DNA of 64,000 nt from Microvirga alba (GCF_015694465.1 NZ_JADQDO010000002.1:744001-808000); one strand, 5' to 3'; positions 45,300 to 53,178 are shown, counted from the first letter of the stretch. Made by a program: numbers and translations. Notes: generated by a model not told the origin, from the sequence alone.

Positions 45300-46235
45300 A
45301 TGACACCCAAAACCACGGCCCCCATGACGACGAGGTCCGCCAAGCCCGTCGAGCGCGATTCCGGTGCGAAGCCGGTCCAGTCGCAGCTGTGGGGAACGGT
45401 GCTGATGCTCGCCTCCACCGTTTTCTTTTCGGGCTCGGATATTCTCACCAAGGGCCTTGCGGACGCGTTGCCCGCCGTGGAAATCGCCTGGCTGCGCTAC
45501 GCAACCTTCTCGCTCCTCGTCATTCCGCTGCTGATGATGAATGGCGGTGGCACGCTCTTGCGCTCGCAGCATCCCGGCCTTCAGGTCCTGCGCGGCCTCG
45601 GTACCGTCGGTTCCGCATTGCTCTTCACGGCAAGCCTGCGCTTTCTTCAGGTCGCGGACGCGACCGCAATCTACTTTATCTCGCCAATTCTCATCATGGC
45701 GCTTTCGATCGTCTTCCTCGGCGAAGTCGTGGGCTGGCGGCGCTGGAGCGCGGCGGCCGTCGGCCTTTTGGGCGTGCTGGTCGTCATTCGCCCGGGGACG
45801 GGCGCTTTCAACATGGCGGCGCTCCTGCCGCTTGGCGGCGCGGCGAGCTGGGCGGCGGCCGCGGTCATCACCCGCAAGATGAGCGGGCGTGATCATGCTA
45901 TCACCACCCTCACCTGGTCGGCTTTCGTCGGCTTCGTGGTGCTGAGCGCTCTCTTGCCGTTCGTATGGGTCGTGCCGAGCTTGGGGCAGGTCGGGCTTGG
46001 CATCTCCGTCGGCGTCTTCTCGACCATCGGGCATTGGCTGATCGTTCTGGCCTATCGTCACGCTAACGCATCGACCATTGCGCCATTTTCCTACATTCAG
46101 CTCATCTGGGCGGGCGTGCTGGGATACCTCGTCTTCGGCGCGCTGCCGGATCGCTGGACGATTATCGGCGCCGCCATCATCGCGGCAAGCGGGCTCTACA
46201 CGGCCTATCGCGAGCGGGTCCGGGCCAAGCGCTGA
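45300..46235 (+). CDS. EamA/DMT family permease
   Basis: A 311-residue drug/metabolite transporter with ten membrane segments in two EamA repeats. Start at the ATG at 45300 (a TTG at 45273 and an ATG at 45324 are alternatives). Landmarks: FSGSDILTKGLADALPAVEIAWLRY, ATAIYFISPILIMALS, and the second repeat IAPFSYIQLIWAGVLGYLVFG. The family exports amino acids, sugars or metabolites. No substrate is inferred. minC begins 129 bp downstream with its own CtrA-type control region. Confidence 0.85.
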   Translation: MTPKTTAPMTTRSAKPVERDSGAKPVQSQLWGTVLMLASTVFFSGSDILTKGLADALPAVEIAWLRYATFSLLVIPLLMMNGGGTLLRSQHPGLQVLRGLGTVGSALLFTASLRFLQVADATAIYFISPILIMALSIVFLGEVVGWRRWSAAAVGLLGVLVVIRPGTGAFNMAALLPLGGAASWAAAAVITRKMSGRDHAITTLTWSAFVGFVVLSALLPFVWVVPSLGQVGLGISVGVFSTIGHWLIVLAYRHANASTIAPFSYIQLIWAGVLGYLVFGALPDRWTIIGAAIIAASGLYTAYRERVRAKR

Positions 46236-46285
46236 GGATTTTCCGCGAATGGACCATTTTGTCGCAGGTCATCCACCACAAAAAT

Positions 46286-46320
46286 GTTAACGCCGACGGC
46301 GGATTTAACCGTCCGTTAAC
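46286..46320. promoter_or_regulatory. CtrA-type box (TTAA-N7-TTAAC) upstream of minC
   Basis: Between 46305 and 46320 the sequence is TTAACCGTCCGTTAAC, a perfect match to the CtrA consensus TTAA-N7-TTAAC, and the following TTAACCAT is the CtrA half-site. A third TTAA at 46287 adds to the cluster, and GTTAACG (46286) pairs with CGTTAAC (46314). It lies about 45 bp before the minC start. CtrA, the alphaproteobacterial cell-cycle master regulator, controls min genes in Sinorhizobium and Brucella. That link here is inferred. Confidence 0.75.
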
Positions 46321-46364
46321 CATAAAACGTCGAGATCGGGGGAACAGCAGGAATCTGACCGCCC

Positions 46365-47078
46365 GTGACCATCGCCGTTCGCACCCGCCCCTCTCTTCGC
46401 TTCCGTGGAAAGTCCTTCCTGGCGCTCGTTCTCGCGCCGGAAGTGCCGTTGAGAGATTGGCTCGAGGATCTCGATGAGGTCGCGAAGCGTTCGCCGGGAT
46501 TCTTTTCCGGACGGCCGATTATCGCCGACGTGTCGGCTCTCAAGCCGTCGAAATCCGAGCTGAAGTTTTTCCTCGCCGCGCTCAAGATGCGCGATATCCG
46601 CATCATCGGGCTCGAAGGGGCGGCGGCTGCGGTTCTCGATGCCGACATGCCGGCCACGGTCAATGGCGGGCGACAGGCCGGCGATATCGATTTTCCGGAT
46701 CTCGACGCGGTGGCCCTGCCCGCGACACCCGCTCCCCCACCCGCGCCGGTCACCGCCCTTCTCGTCGAAGGCTCTGTGCGGTCGGGTCAGTCGATCATCC
46801 ACACGGAAGGCGATGTCACGATCCTCGGATCCGTGGCCTCGGGTGCCGAGATTGTGGCCGGCGGCTCCATCCATATCTACGGCGCGCTGCGGGGAAGAGC
46901 GATCGCCGGATGCACGGGGCAGAGCAGTGCCCGCATCTTCTGCCGAAAATTCGAGGCGGAATTGATCGCCATCGATGGACTTTACAAGACGGCCGATGAT
47001 CTCGGCCCAAAATTTCATGGTCAACCGATCCAGGTCAACCTGGACGGAGATTCGATCATCCTGACAACATTGGATTGA
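46365..47078 (+). CDS. minC: Septum-site determining protein MinC
   Basis: A 237-residue MinC with a GTG start at 46365. The N-terminal domain (RFRGKSFLALVL) inhibits FtsZ polymerisation. A Pro-rich linker (PATPAPPPAPV) leads to the C-terminal right-handed beta-helix (LVEGSVRSGQSIIHTEGDVTILGSVASGAEIVAGGSIHIYGALRG), which binds MinD. MinC, carried to the poles by MinD, blocks Z-rings away from mid-cell. It is first in minCDE, 21 bp before minD, and follows a CtrA-type box. Confidence 0.93.
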   Translation: MTIAVRTRPSLRFRGKSFLALVLAPEVPLRDWLEDLDEVAKRSPGFFSGRPIIADVSALKPSKSELKFFLAALKMRDIRIIGLEGAAAAVLDADMPATVNGGRQAGDIDFPDLDAVALPATPAPPPAPVTALLVEGSVRSGQSIIHTEGDVTILGSVASGAEIVAGGSIHIYGALRGRAIAGCTGQSSARIFCRKFEAELIAIDGLYKTADDLGPKFHGQPIQVNLDGDSIILTTLD

Positions 47079-47099
47079 TAGCGAGAAAGAGAGACGACA

Positions 47100-47915
47100 A
47101 TGGCGAAAGTCCTGGTCGTAACATCTGGTAAAGGCGGCGTCGGCAAGACGACGTCGACGGCGGCTTTGGGCGGCGCGCTTGCCCAAAGCGGCGAGAAGGT
47201 GGTCGTCATCGATTTCGACGTCGGCCTGCGCAACCTCGATCTCGTGATGGGAGCCGAGCGGCGCGTCGTCTTCGATCTCATCAACGTGGTCCAGGGCGAT
47301 GCGAAGCTCAATCAGGCCCTGATCCGCGACAAGCGCATCGAAAACCTGTCGCTGCTTCCCGCCTCGCAAACCCGCGACAAGGATGCGCTGACGGAAGAGG
47401 GCGTCGCGCGTGTGCTCGCCGATCTGAAGCAAAAGTTCGACTGGATCATCTGCGACAGCCCGGCGGGAATCGAACGCGGCGCGACGCTCGCGATGCGGCA
47501 CGCGGATGTCGCCGTCGTCGTCACCAATCCCGAGGTGTCCTCCGTTCGCGACTCCGACCGCATCATCGGCCTGCTCGATTCGAAGACCGAGAAGGCGGAA
47601 AATGGCGAGCGCGTGGAAAAGCACCTGCTGCTCACCCGCTACGACCCTGTCCGCGCCGAGCGCGGCGAGATGCTGAAGGTCGACGACGTTCTGGAGATCC
47701 TCTCGATTCCGCTTCTCGGCATCATCCCCGAAAGCGAAGAGGTTCTGCGCGCATCCAACGTCGGAAGCCCGGTCACCTTGAACAATCCCGGCAGCGCGCC
47801 GGGACGTGCGTATTTTGATGCGGCCCGCCGGTTGAAAGGCGAATCCGTCGAGATGACGATTCCTTCCGACAAGAAGGGCTTGCTTGGAAAGCTGTTCGGA
47901 CGGAGAGCCGCATGA
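47100..47915 (+). CDS. minD: Septum-site determining ATPase MinD
   Basis: A 271-residue ParA-type ATPase. The deviant Walker A SGKGGVGKTT has both lysines (K11 and K16). DFDVGLRNLDLVMGAERRVVFDLINV and the switch CDSPAGIE are conserved. The basic-hydrophobic C-terminus (KKGLLGKLFGRR) is the amphipathic membrane-targeting helix. MinD binds MinC at the membrane, and MinE stimulates its ATPase to make the oscillation. Start codon has GAAAGAGAG upstream. It overlaps minE by four bases. Confidence 0.97.
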   Translation: MAKVLVVTSGKGGVGKTTSTAALGGALAQSGEKVVVIDFDVGLRNLDLVMGAERRVVFDLINVVQGDAKLNQALIRDKRIENLSLLPASQTRDKDALTEEGVARVLADLKQKFDWIICDSPAGIERGATLAMRHADVAVVVTNPEVSSVRDSDRIIGLLDSKTEKAENGERVEKHLLLTRYDPVRAERGEMLKVDDVLEILSIPLLGIIPESEEVLRASNVGSPVTLNNPGSAPGRAYFDAARRLKGESVEMTIPSDKKGLLGKLFGRRAA

Positions 47916-48175
47916 ATCTCATGAACTTGTTCAACCGCCGCACGTCGGCGCCCGTTGCGCGCGAACGCCTGCAGATCCTGCTGGCGCATGAGCGCGGCAT
48001 CGTCGGCGGCAAGCCCGATCTCGTGGCGCTGCTGCGGGAAGAGATCCTGGCCGTCGTCGGCCGCCATGTAGCCGTCGAGCGCGACCGGGTTCACGTCCGC
48101 ATGAATCGCGGCGCCGATCTCTCGACCCTCGAGATCGAGGTCGAGATTCCTGCTCCCGGCATGGCCCGCGCTTAG
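47912..48175 (+). CDS. minE: Cell-division topological specificity factor MinE
   Basis: An 87-residue MinE. The N-terminal membrane and MinD-binding region (TSAPVARERLQILLAHER) is conserved, and the C-terminal dimerisation domain contains KPDLVALLREEILAVVGRHV and LSTLEIEVEIP. MinE activates the MinD ATPase to drive pole-to-pole oscillation. It overlaps minD by the ATGA junction, so synthesis is coupled. A GC-rich inverted repeat lies just downstream. Confidence 0.95.
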   Translation: MNLMNLFNRRTSAPVARERLQILLAHERGIVGGKPDLVALLREEILAVVGRHVAVERDRVHVRMNRGADLSTLEIEVEIPAPGMARA

Positions 48176-48209
48176 AACCGCGCCGTTCCGGTTCGGAACC
48201 TCTGAGAAA

Positions 48210-48252
48210 GGTCCCCTCGCGTCCGTGCAGAGATGCCGCAGGCGAGGGGGCC
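48210..48252 (+). terminator. GC-rich inverted repeat after minE (weak terminator)
   Basis: GGTCCCCTCGC (48210-48220) and GCGAGGGGGCC (48242-48252) pair over 11 bp with one mismatch. No T-run follows, so termination would need Rho or the next palindrome. A smaller hairpin, GTTCCG and CGGAAC, lies at 48185-48199, and a perfect 18-bp palindrome AAACCCGAATTCGGGTTT at 48259-48276. The spacer lies between convergent genes, where bidirectional transcription stops are expected. Confidence 0.45.
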
Positions 48253-48308
48253 ATTGCAAAACCCGAATTCGGGTTTCGGGGTAGCGGAAGGCTGGCCCGA
48301 TGGGCCGG

Positions 48309-48698
48309 TTAGAGCTGCGATACGTCGACCGCCGCTGTTCCCGACATGCCGATGGCCTGCGCCGAGGCGCGGGAAAGGTCGATCACGCGGCCACGGACGA
48401 AGGGCCCGCGATCATTGATGCGCACCACCACCGAGCGGCCGGTCTGTTTGTTCACGACCAGAACCCGCGTTCCGAAGGGAAGGGTGCGATGCGCCGCAGT
48501 CATGTCATTGGTGTTGAAGCGTTCCCCGCTGGCCGTCCGACGGCCATGGAAGCCGGGGCCATACCACGAGGCCTCGCCGGATTGGATCTGCTTGCCGCTG
48601 CGATAGTCGATGCGGGTGTCCGCGAAAGCCGAGGACGAAACAGCCGCCGCTGAAATGAATAGACATGAAAGTGCTAACGTTACTTTTCGTTTAGTCAC
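48309..48698 (-). CDS. RlpA-like double-psi beta-barrel protein
   Basis: A 129-residue secreted protein with a signal peptide of about 26 residues ending in AFA. The core ([69 protein letters not shown]) is the RlpA DPBB domain, with the catalytic-type Asp of NDRGPF. Full-length RlpA also has a SPOR domain that binds septal peptidoglycan. It is absent here, so this is the short form. In other bacteria RlpA is a lytic transglycosylase acting on denuded glycans at the septum. Convergent with minE. Confidence 0.85.
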   Translation of the reverse strand: MTKRKVTLALSCLFISAAAVSSSAFADTRIDYRSGKQIQSGEASWYGPGFHGRRTASGERFNTNDMTAAHRTLPFGTRVLVVNKQTGRSVVVRINDRGPFVRGRVIDLSRASAQAIGMSGTAAVDVSQL

Positions 48699-49071
48699 AC
48701 TGCATTCCCTTGTTGTTATGCAAGGGCGTGCAAACTGTAGCCTAATGGGGCGAGAATAAGACAGGCCAAGCTTCAGATATAGGCTGGCACGTCAAAATTC
48801 TTGGCTGGTTTTCTGGCGTAAACGCCGCCGAGCTATAGGGAAATTCGGTCTTCTACTAGCCCCGAACAGGCTGCGTCGTTTTGTTACTTTCAGCTGGTGG
48901 AACAATTGGGAACAAACAGGGGGCGGATCCCTCGCTCGGCCACGCTTGACAGCATTTTGGGAGTTTTGCGAGCGCATCGATGCCGACACGGCAACCCGCT
49001 CTAGGTTCCCCTTGGAGGTTGCCCTCGGGCCGCCAATCGGGTAGGGAGATAGCCTAGGCTCATCGCCTCAA
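48699..49071. other. Spacer between rlpA-like gene and tRNA-Arg
   Basis: No gene is recognisable in these 373 bp. It should hold the promoter of the RlpA-like gene on the left and that of the tRNA on the right. A TTGACA box at 48946-48951 is a candidate -35 element, but I see no convincing -10 at the usual spacing. Confidence 0.35.
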
Positions 49072-49148
49072 GCACCCGTAGCTCAGCTGGATAGAGCGTT
49101 GCCCTCCGAAGGCAAAGGTCACACGTTCGAATCGTGTCGGGTGCGCCA
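49072..49148 (+). tRNA. tRNA-Arg (anticodon CCG), CCA encoded
   Basis: A complete 77-nt cloverleaf. The acceptor stem GCACCCG pairs with CGGGTGC, the D-arm is GCTC with AGCTGGATA, the anticodon stem TTGCC pairs with GGCAA around loop CTCCGAA (anticodon CCG), and the T-arm is ACACG-TTCGAAT-CGTGT. Discriminator G and CCA are encoded. CCG reads Arg codon CGG, common in high-GC genomes. The 3' 48 nt are duplicated at 55199-55246, so this gene is the attachment site of the adjacent integrated element and is left intact. Confidence 0.97.
49101..49148 (+). repeat. attL, 48-bp direct repeat inside tRNA-Arg
   Basis: GCCCTCCGAAGG at its left end to GTGCGCCA at its right end is identical, base for base, to 55199-55246. 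It spans from the anticodon arm to CCA. Identity breaks just outside both edges, which marks the crossover-region duplication left by integration. Confidence 0.93.
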
Positions 49149-49219
49149 GTCTTAAGCTTTTGAAATGCTTGGGATTGGCTTCGAGAGCCGCCCCCGAGAA
49201 GTCGCTGAAAACACCCTCC

Positions 49220-49238
49220 TGTCACAGCAAATGTCACA
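49220..49238. promoter_or_regulatory. Paired TGTCACA repeats, probable integrase arm sites (left)
   Basis: Two TGTCACA heptamers begin at 49220 and 49232, 12 bp apart, just before the integrase start. The same pair with the same 12-bp spacing lies at the other end of the element (54986 and 54998). Direct repeats spaced by about one helical turn at both ends are the signature of arm-type sites for a lambda-family integrase N-terminal domain. They also overlap the integrase promoter region, so binding could autoregulate. Confidence 0.65.
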
Positions 49239-49258
49239 GTTGAGGTGGAACGCGCACT

Positions 49259-50248
49259 ATGGCGACGATCCGTAAGCGGGGGGCCTCTTGGCAGGTCCAA
49301 GTGAGACGCGAGGGTCACCCTCCCATTTCCAAGAGCTTTGCTCGCCAAAGCGAGGCAGCGGCTTGGGCTAGGAGCATTGAAACCCAGATTGATCGCGCCG
49401 AGCGAGCGCCATCCAATCGCGACCTCGACAAGACAACGGTGGCAGACCTCCTGACGCGTTATGAGAGCGAAGTTACACCCACGAAACGAGGCGAACGGGC
49501 CGAACGTTCGCGCCTGAAGGTCCTCCAACGCCATCCCATCTCAGAGCTGTGCGTTGGGGAGCTCTCGGGAGCCGCCGCCGCAAAGTACCGGGATGACCGC
49601 CTGAAGCTCGTTAAGCCCGCGTCCGTTCGTCGTGAGTTGGTCATTTTGCGGCATATGTTTGAGGTGGCTAAAGCTGAGTGGAACATGCCCTTAAGGAGCA
49701 ACCCGGTTCACGCTATCAAACTTCCTAAGGATTCTAAGCCCAGAGACCGACGCCTTGCCCCCGACGAGGAGGGTAAACTCATAGAGGCGATTGGGGAGAG
49801 GTCCGCTTGGTATCTGCGACCGTTCATTTTGCTGGCGGTTGAGACCGGAATGAGGCGCGGAGAGCTTCTGTCAGTCCGGTGGCGCGATGTAGATGTGGAG
49901 CGGCGAACGGTAAAGTTAGCCCACACAAAGAACGGCGATCCGCGCACAGTTCCGTTGAGCCCGCGAGCGTTGGAAGTTCTGTCATCACTAGTGCGAACCG
50001 AAGAACGCGTATTCCCAATTAAAGCCAATGCCCTCAGATTGGCGTGGGGGCGGTTGAGGAAGAGGGTCGGAATGGAGGACCTCAGACTCCACGATCTGAG
50101 ACATGAGGCTGTGTCACGTTTCTTTGAGCATGGTCTCTCGACACCAGAGGTCGCACTCATATCCGGTCATCGAGACCCCCGGATGCTCTTTCGATATGCC
50201 CACCCGCGCCCTGAGGATATCGCTCAGAAGCTCAACCGGGCCGGTTAG
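49259..50248 (+). CDS. int: Tyrosine-recombinase integrase
   Basis: A 329-residue site-specific recombinase. Residues 1-55 form an arm-binding-type beta domain (SWQVQVRREGHPPISKSFA), 60-150 the core-binding SAM-like domain and 170-320 the catalytic domain. Active-site residues are visible: Arg in GMRRGELL (200), Lys224, HxxR in LHDLRHE (278 and 281), His304 in SGHRD and the nucleophile Tyr313 in MLFRYAHP. It lies 110 bp from the tRNA-Arg attachment site and reads away from it. No excisionase gene was recognised. The pentad and Tyr are intact, so the enzyme may be active. Confidence 0.93.
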   Translation: MATIRKRGASWQVQVRREGHPPISKSFARQSEAAAWARSIETQIDRAERAPSNRDLDKTTVADLLTRYESEVTPTKRGERAERSRLKVLQRHPISELCVGELSGAAAAKYRDDRLKLVKPASVRRELVILRHMFEVAKAEWNMPLRSNPVHAIKLPKDSKPRDRRLAPDEEGKLIEAIGERSAWYLRPFILLAVETGMRRGELLSVRWRDVDVERRTVKLAHTKNGDPRTVPLSPRALEVLSSLVRTEERVFPIKANALRLAWGRLRKRVGMEDLRLHDLRHEAVSRFFEHGLSTPEVALISGHRDPRMLFRYAHPRPEDIAQKLNRAG

Positions 50249-50622
50249 CTCAAAGCCTGATGGGGCTGGAAGTCACTCGGCTCTCGTCGGTCCAACAACA
50301 CCGACAAGACCTTTAGCTCTGATTTTGAAGATACCCATGCCACCCATCGCGTGGGGGGCCGAGTTTACAGTGGCGGGGCTCACACTCGGACTGAAGGACC
50401 TCCTTACGAGGACCCGGTTAGAAGCTGGTGTTGGTTAACGAGCGTCACTGCTGCATCACGTCCAACAACCAACAAACCCTTTAGCTGTTTTTTGGAAGCA
50501 TAGGGCGGCAGCGTAACTGCGCAATCTCAGACCCGCTTGCCTTACCCAGAACTGCCTTCCGCGCCACTTGCACTTGCAAAGCCGATTACCTACCTTGGCT
50601 GTGGGTTGAACTTGGGGCTGAT
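50249..50622. other. Gene-poor stretch with two copies of a ~28-bp repeat
   Basis: No gene is recognised in these 374 bp. Two similar direct repeats stand out: GTCCAACAAC...CCTTTAGCT at 50290-50317 and at 50460-50486. They differ by a one-base indel and a few substitutions and lie about 170 bp apart. They could be binding sites for a recombinase or repressor, or the remains of a duplicated end. An open frame overlapping the first half is a shadow. Confidence 0.45.
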
Positions 50623-51231
50623 ATGAGTGACGAAGTCTATACCGATGCTTCAGACGATGCATTCGTCAAGCAGAAATACTCCCTGACTCTGAAGGGTGGC
50701 GGCCTAACTTTGGAGCGCCAAGTCGATGAAAACACTGCTCTTGCAATCCTCCAGATCAGTATGGGCGGGGCTGCACCTGTTCCAGGTCTATCCGTAACGC
50801 CGAAGCCTACGCCACCTGTAGCCCATGCCCCATCCCTTCAGCCTGTGGAAGTTCAAGGAGAGCAGCGTCTCTCCCTTCGCAACTACTTCGACCAAGTTGG
50901 TGCGAAGAATAACCTCGCAAAGATAGTCGCTGTTGGCGCGTACTTAAGAGAGGTTGATGGTCAGACCGAGTTCTCAAGAGAGGATATTGCGGCTGGCTTT
51001 CGGAACGCACGAGAAATCGTTCCGGGGAACCTCCCTCGCGATGTAGGCAAGGCCGTCCAAGCCGGGTGGATTGCCGAGGACCCCCGAAGCAAGAATCAGT
51101 TCTACGTCACGGCTGTCGGAGACGATGCTCTCAGCTCAGGCTTCGAGGGCACGCGGGCCTCCAGTAGCCGCAAGAAACGGGGTAAGAAGGCAAAAGGGGG
51201 CGGTCAACAATCCGCCAGTGAGGGCGAATGA
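50623..51231 (+). CDS. Winged-helix protein with basic tail, module gene A
   Basis: I do not recognise this 202-residue protein by name. Residues 18-48 form a beta-hairpin plus helix (YSLTLKGGGLTLERQVDENTA), and 86-170 look like a winged helix (LSLRNYFDQVGAKNNLAKIV, EFSREDIAAGFRNAREI, a wing ending in NQFYVTAVGDDAL). A Pro-rich linker (50-75) separates them. The tail (SSRKKRGKKAKGGG) is strongly basic and suits nucleic-acid binding. Its stop overlaps the next gene by four bases (ATGA). It lies in the integrated element. A DNA-binding or regulatory partner for the PLD-like protein is the inference. Confidence 0.62.
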   Translation: MSDEVYTDASDDAFVKQKYSLTLKGGGLTLERQVDENTALAILQISMGGAAPVPGLSVTPKPTPPVAHAPSLQPVEVQGEQRLSLRNYFDQVGAKNNLAKIVAVGAYLREVDGQTEFSREDIAAGFRNAREIVPGNLPRDVGKAVQAGWIAEDPRSKNQFYVTAVGDDALSSGFEGTRASSSRKKRGKKAKGGGQQSASEGE

Positions 51232-51980
51232 GTTCAAGCCCGCATGTTGAGGTATTCCGCGGGCTCGACACTTCGGAGTTGCCTGACGTTCACACACTTG
51301 CAACCGATCGCCTTCAAGTCCTCTGGATACTCGTTGCCGCGAAATGGGGCGGCGCTGCTATAAGCCTGACGGCGGGGGAAATCTCCGATGTTCTGCAGAA
51401 CGTTTGCGGAATCGCGGTTTCACGGCAACGCGTTAGCGCAATTCTCTCGACCGAGAGGCAGTCTACTTCTCGCGCAGGACGTAAAGCACCTGCCCGGTTT
51501 CAGGTCATGAAAAAAGGAGAGGACGAACTTCTTGGCAGTGGGCTCAGCCCCCTGTTCATCGACCCCACACAGGCTTTGAGCAGCATTCGCAAATTGGAGG
51601 ACGTTCTATCTCAACTGAGTGGCGAGGTCCGAGTTTGCGACACCTACATCAACAATCATACCATCGACTATTTGGCCCTTTGCACGAAATCCACATCGAT
51701 CAAACTGCTCACGGAAAACATCCAAGAGAGCAATAAGCTGAAGCGCGACTTGGCTGCGTTCACAAAGGAACACTCGACCCCGTTAGAGATTCGCCAAGCC
51801 TCACCAGGACAACTGCACGACCGATATTTTATCCATCAACACGGTCTTCTTTTGGTCGGTGCCAGCTTGAAGGATATCTCGAAGAAGCAAAGCATGGTTG
51901 TGTCGCTGTCGCAGAATTTCGCCCGTGAAATGGCGCGGGCGTTCGATGGAATCTGGAGTCGCGCCAACCGTTTCCCATAG
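51228..51980 (+). CDS. Winged-helix plus PLD-like protein, module gene B
   Basis: A 250-residue protein. Residues 25-100 form a winged helix (LQVLWILVAAKWGG, EISDVLQNVCGIAVSRQRVSA, then a wing with ARFQVMKKGEDEL). Residues 130-240 resemble a single PLD-superfamily phosphodiesterase repeat: VRVCDTYINNHTIDYL, SIKLLTENIQ, LHDRYFI with His197, and GASLKDISKK. The HKD motif is HDR here, that is, no Lys two residues after His, as in a recurrent family of bacterial proteins I have seen with this HDR pattern, whose activity is not known to me. It starts inside the stop of gene A, so the two are coupled. Function unknown. Confidence 0.6.
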   Translation: MSSSPHVEVFRGLDTSELPDVHTLATDRLQVLWILVAAKWGGAAISLTAGEISDVLQNVCGIAVSRQRVSAILSTERQSTSRAGRKAPARFQVMKKGEDELLGSGLSPLFIDPTQALSSIRKLEDVLSQLSGEVRVCDTYINNHTIDYLALCTKSTSIKLLTENIQESNKLKRDLAAFTKEHSTPLEIRQASPGQLHDRYFIHQHGLLLVGASLKDISKKQSMVVSLSQNFAREMARAFDGIWSRANRFP

Positions 51981-52033
51981 TCGGCCTCGCCATTAGACCT
52001 TGGCCATGTGGCATGAGCCTCCGTGGATGATTT

Positions 52034-52106
52034 TGTCTGCCACAGAAGTCACCCTTGATTTTTGGCAGACACTATGCCGTTATGTTTAAGATCCTAATGG
52101 CGGACA
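52034..52106. promoter_or_regulatory. res-like site array upstream of serine recombinase
   Basis: TGTCTGCCA (52034-52042) and TGGCAGACA (52063-52071) form a perfect 9-bp inverted pair with a 20-bp spacer. A third related copy, TGGCGGACA, follows at 52098-52106, just before the recombinase start at 52110. Resolvase sites are built from such inverted TGTC-ended half-sites. Binding here could serve recombination and autorepression. Confidence 0.6.
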
Positions 52107-52109
52107 AAC

Positions 52110-52661
52110 ATGACAATGCTGGTGGGCTACGGACGAACAAGCACCCTCGACCAAGTGGCGGGTTTAGAAGCCCAAGAACGTGACCTGAAGGCTCTTGGGT
52201 GCGATAAACTCTTCCTTGAACAAACCTCCTCGGTGGGTCCAAGGGAGTCACTGGAGGCAGCCCTTGAGTATGTCCGGGAGGGAGACACCCTTTTTGTCAC
52301 CAAACTGGATCGCCTTGCGCGTTCGGTGGTTCATCTGGGGCACATCATTGCCGCCCTGGAAGCCAAGAAGGTGAGCCTCCGCATCCTTGATCTCGGCATC
52401 GACACCAACACCCCAACCGGAAAACTCATGCTGAACGTCCTGGGCAGTGTCGCACAGTTTGAACGGGAGATGATGCTGGAGCGGCAACGGGAAGGGATCG
52501 CCAAGGCCAAGGCTGAAAGGAAGTACAAGGGGAGAGCCCCCACCGCGCGGGCGAAGGCGGATCAGATTAGGGCTTTGGCCTCCCAAGGGGTGCCGAAAAG
52601 AGAGATCGCGAAACAGCTTGGCGTTGGCGAGCGGTCGGTGTTCCGCATTCTTTCGGACTGA
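52110..52661 (+). CDS. Serine recombinase, resolvase/invertase family
   Basis: A 183-residue Tn3/Hin-type recombinase. The active-site Ser11 is in YGRTSTLDQ, followed by LEAQ and the core FVTKLDRLARSVVHL with catalytic arginines. GKLMLNVLGSVAQFEREMMLERQREGI is the conserved helix E region. The C-terminal helix-turn-helix (VPKREIAKQLGVGERSVFRIL) binds DNA half-sites. It is full length. Three related half-sites precede it. No second resolvase target or transposase is seen in this window. It may resolve multimers of the excised element or invert a segment. Confidence 0.93.
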   Translation: MTMLVGYGRTSTLDQVAGLEAQERDLKALGCDKLFLEQTSSVGPRESLEAALEYVREGDTLFVTKLDRLARSVVHLGHIIAALEAKKVSLRILDLGIDTNTPTGKLMLNVLGSVAQFEREMMLERQREGIAKAKAERKYKGRAPTARAKADQIRALASQGVPKREIAKQLGVGERSVFRILSD

Positions 52662-53178
52662 CCATCCCGAGACCATAGGTAGATATCATTGATTAGCATT
52701 CAATCAAAGGTTGGGTCTATGCCGTCTTATGAGACGCCCAATTTTTTCTCCACATAACCCTTTGATATTGCACAACAACACAATCAAAATATGCCCAGAT
52801 CCTACGCTTTTGGACAAAGGCGCGTTCGGGCTTAGGGGCCTGTGATCCTTCTAGGAAAAACGCGGGCTAGGAGACACAGGGGCCTTCGACACGACCAAGC
52901 TTGCCTCAGCTTCGTCAGGGTGGCCACCGATGGTGTGGTCCAGTCTTGACCACCTTGGACTTGGACCTAGTGCTCTAAGAACCTTGCTCAGTAAGGGTTT
53001 CAGGCACCGAGTCTTAGAAGGGGAAGGTAGAATAATCAGGGTGTCCACCCCGTTGTTTTTCACCTTCAGCTTCATCAACACAGCCAGCACCTAAGCCTTA
53101 ATCAGATTGGTCACCACAATGATCAGTCAGGAAGCGCATTGTCCTCAGTGAACGCTATAAATCCTAACAGAAGACAAT
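52662..53178. other. AT-richer 517-bp stretch, possible replication or control region
   Basis: No convincing gene. A hairpin TTGATT-N7-AATCAA lies at 52689-52707, and ATCAAAGG (52703-52710) is repeated inverted as CCTTTGAT (52759-52766), with more ATCAA-type motifs near 52792. This AT-rich, repeat-bearing stretch precedes the P-loop ATPase gene and could be an origin or operator. A minus-strand frame, 52851-53090 (79 codons), has no RBS and no recognisable content. I would not call it a gene. Confidence 0.45.

Noticed and set aside
48259-48276. Perfect 18-bp palindrome AAACCCGAATTCGGGTTT as a regulatory operator
   Set aside because: It lies between two convergent genes, where no promoter is expected, so a terminator role is more likely than an operator. 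It is noted under the minE terminator.
52851-53090. Minus-strand open frame of 79 codons in the element
   Set aside because: It starts at a GTG without a Shine-Dalgarno match and has no recognisable domain. I treated it as a chance frame, with low certainty.
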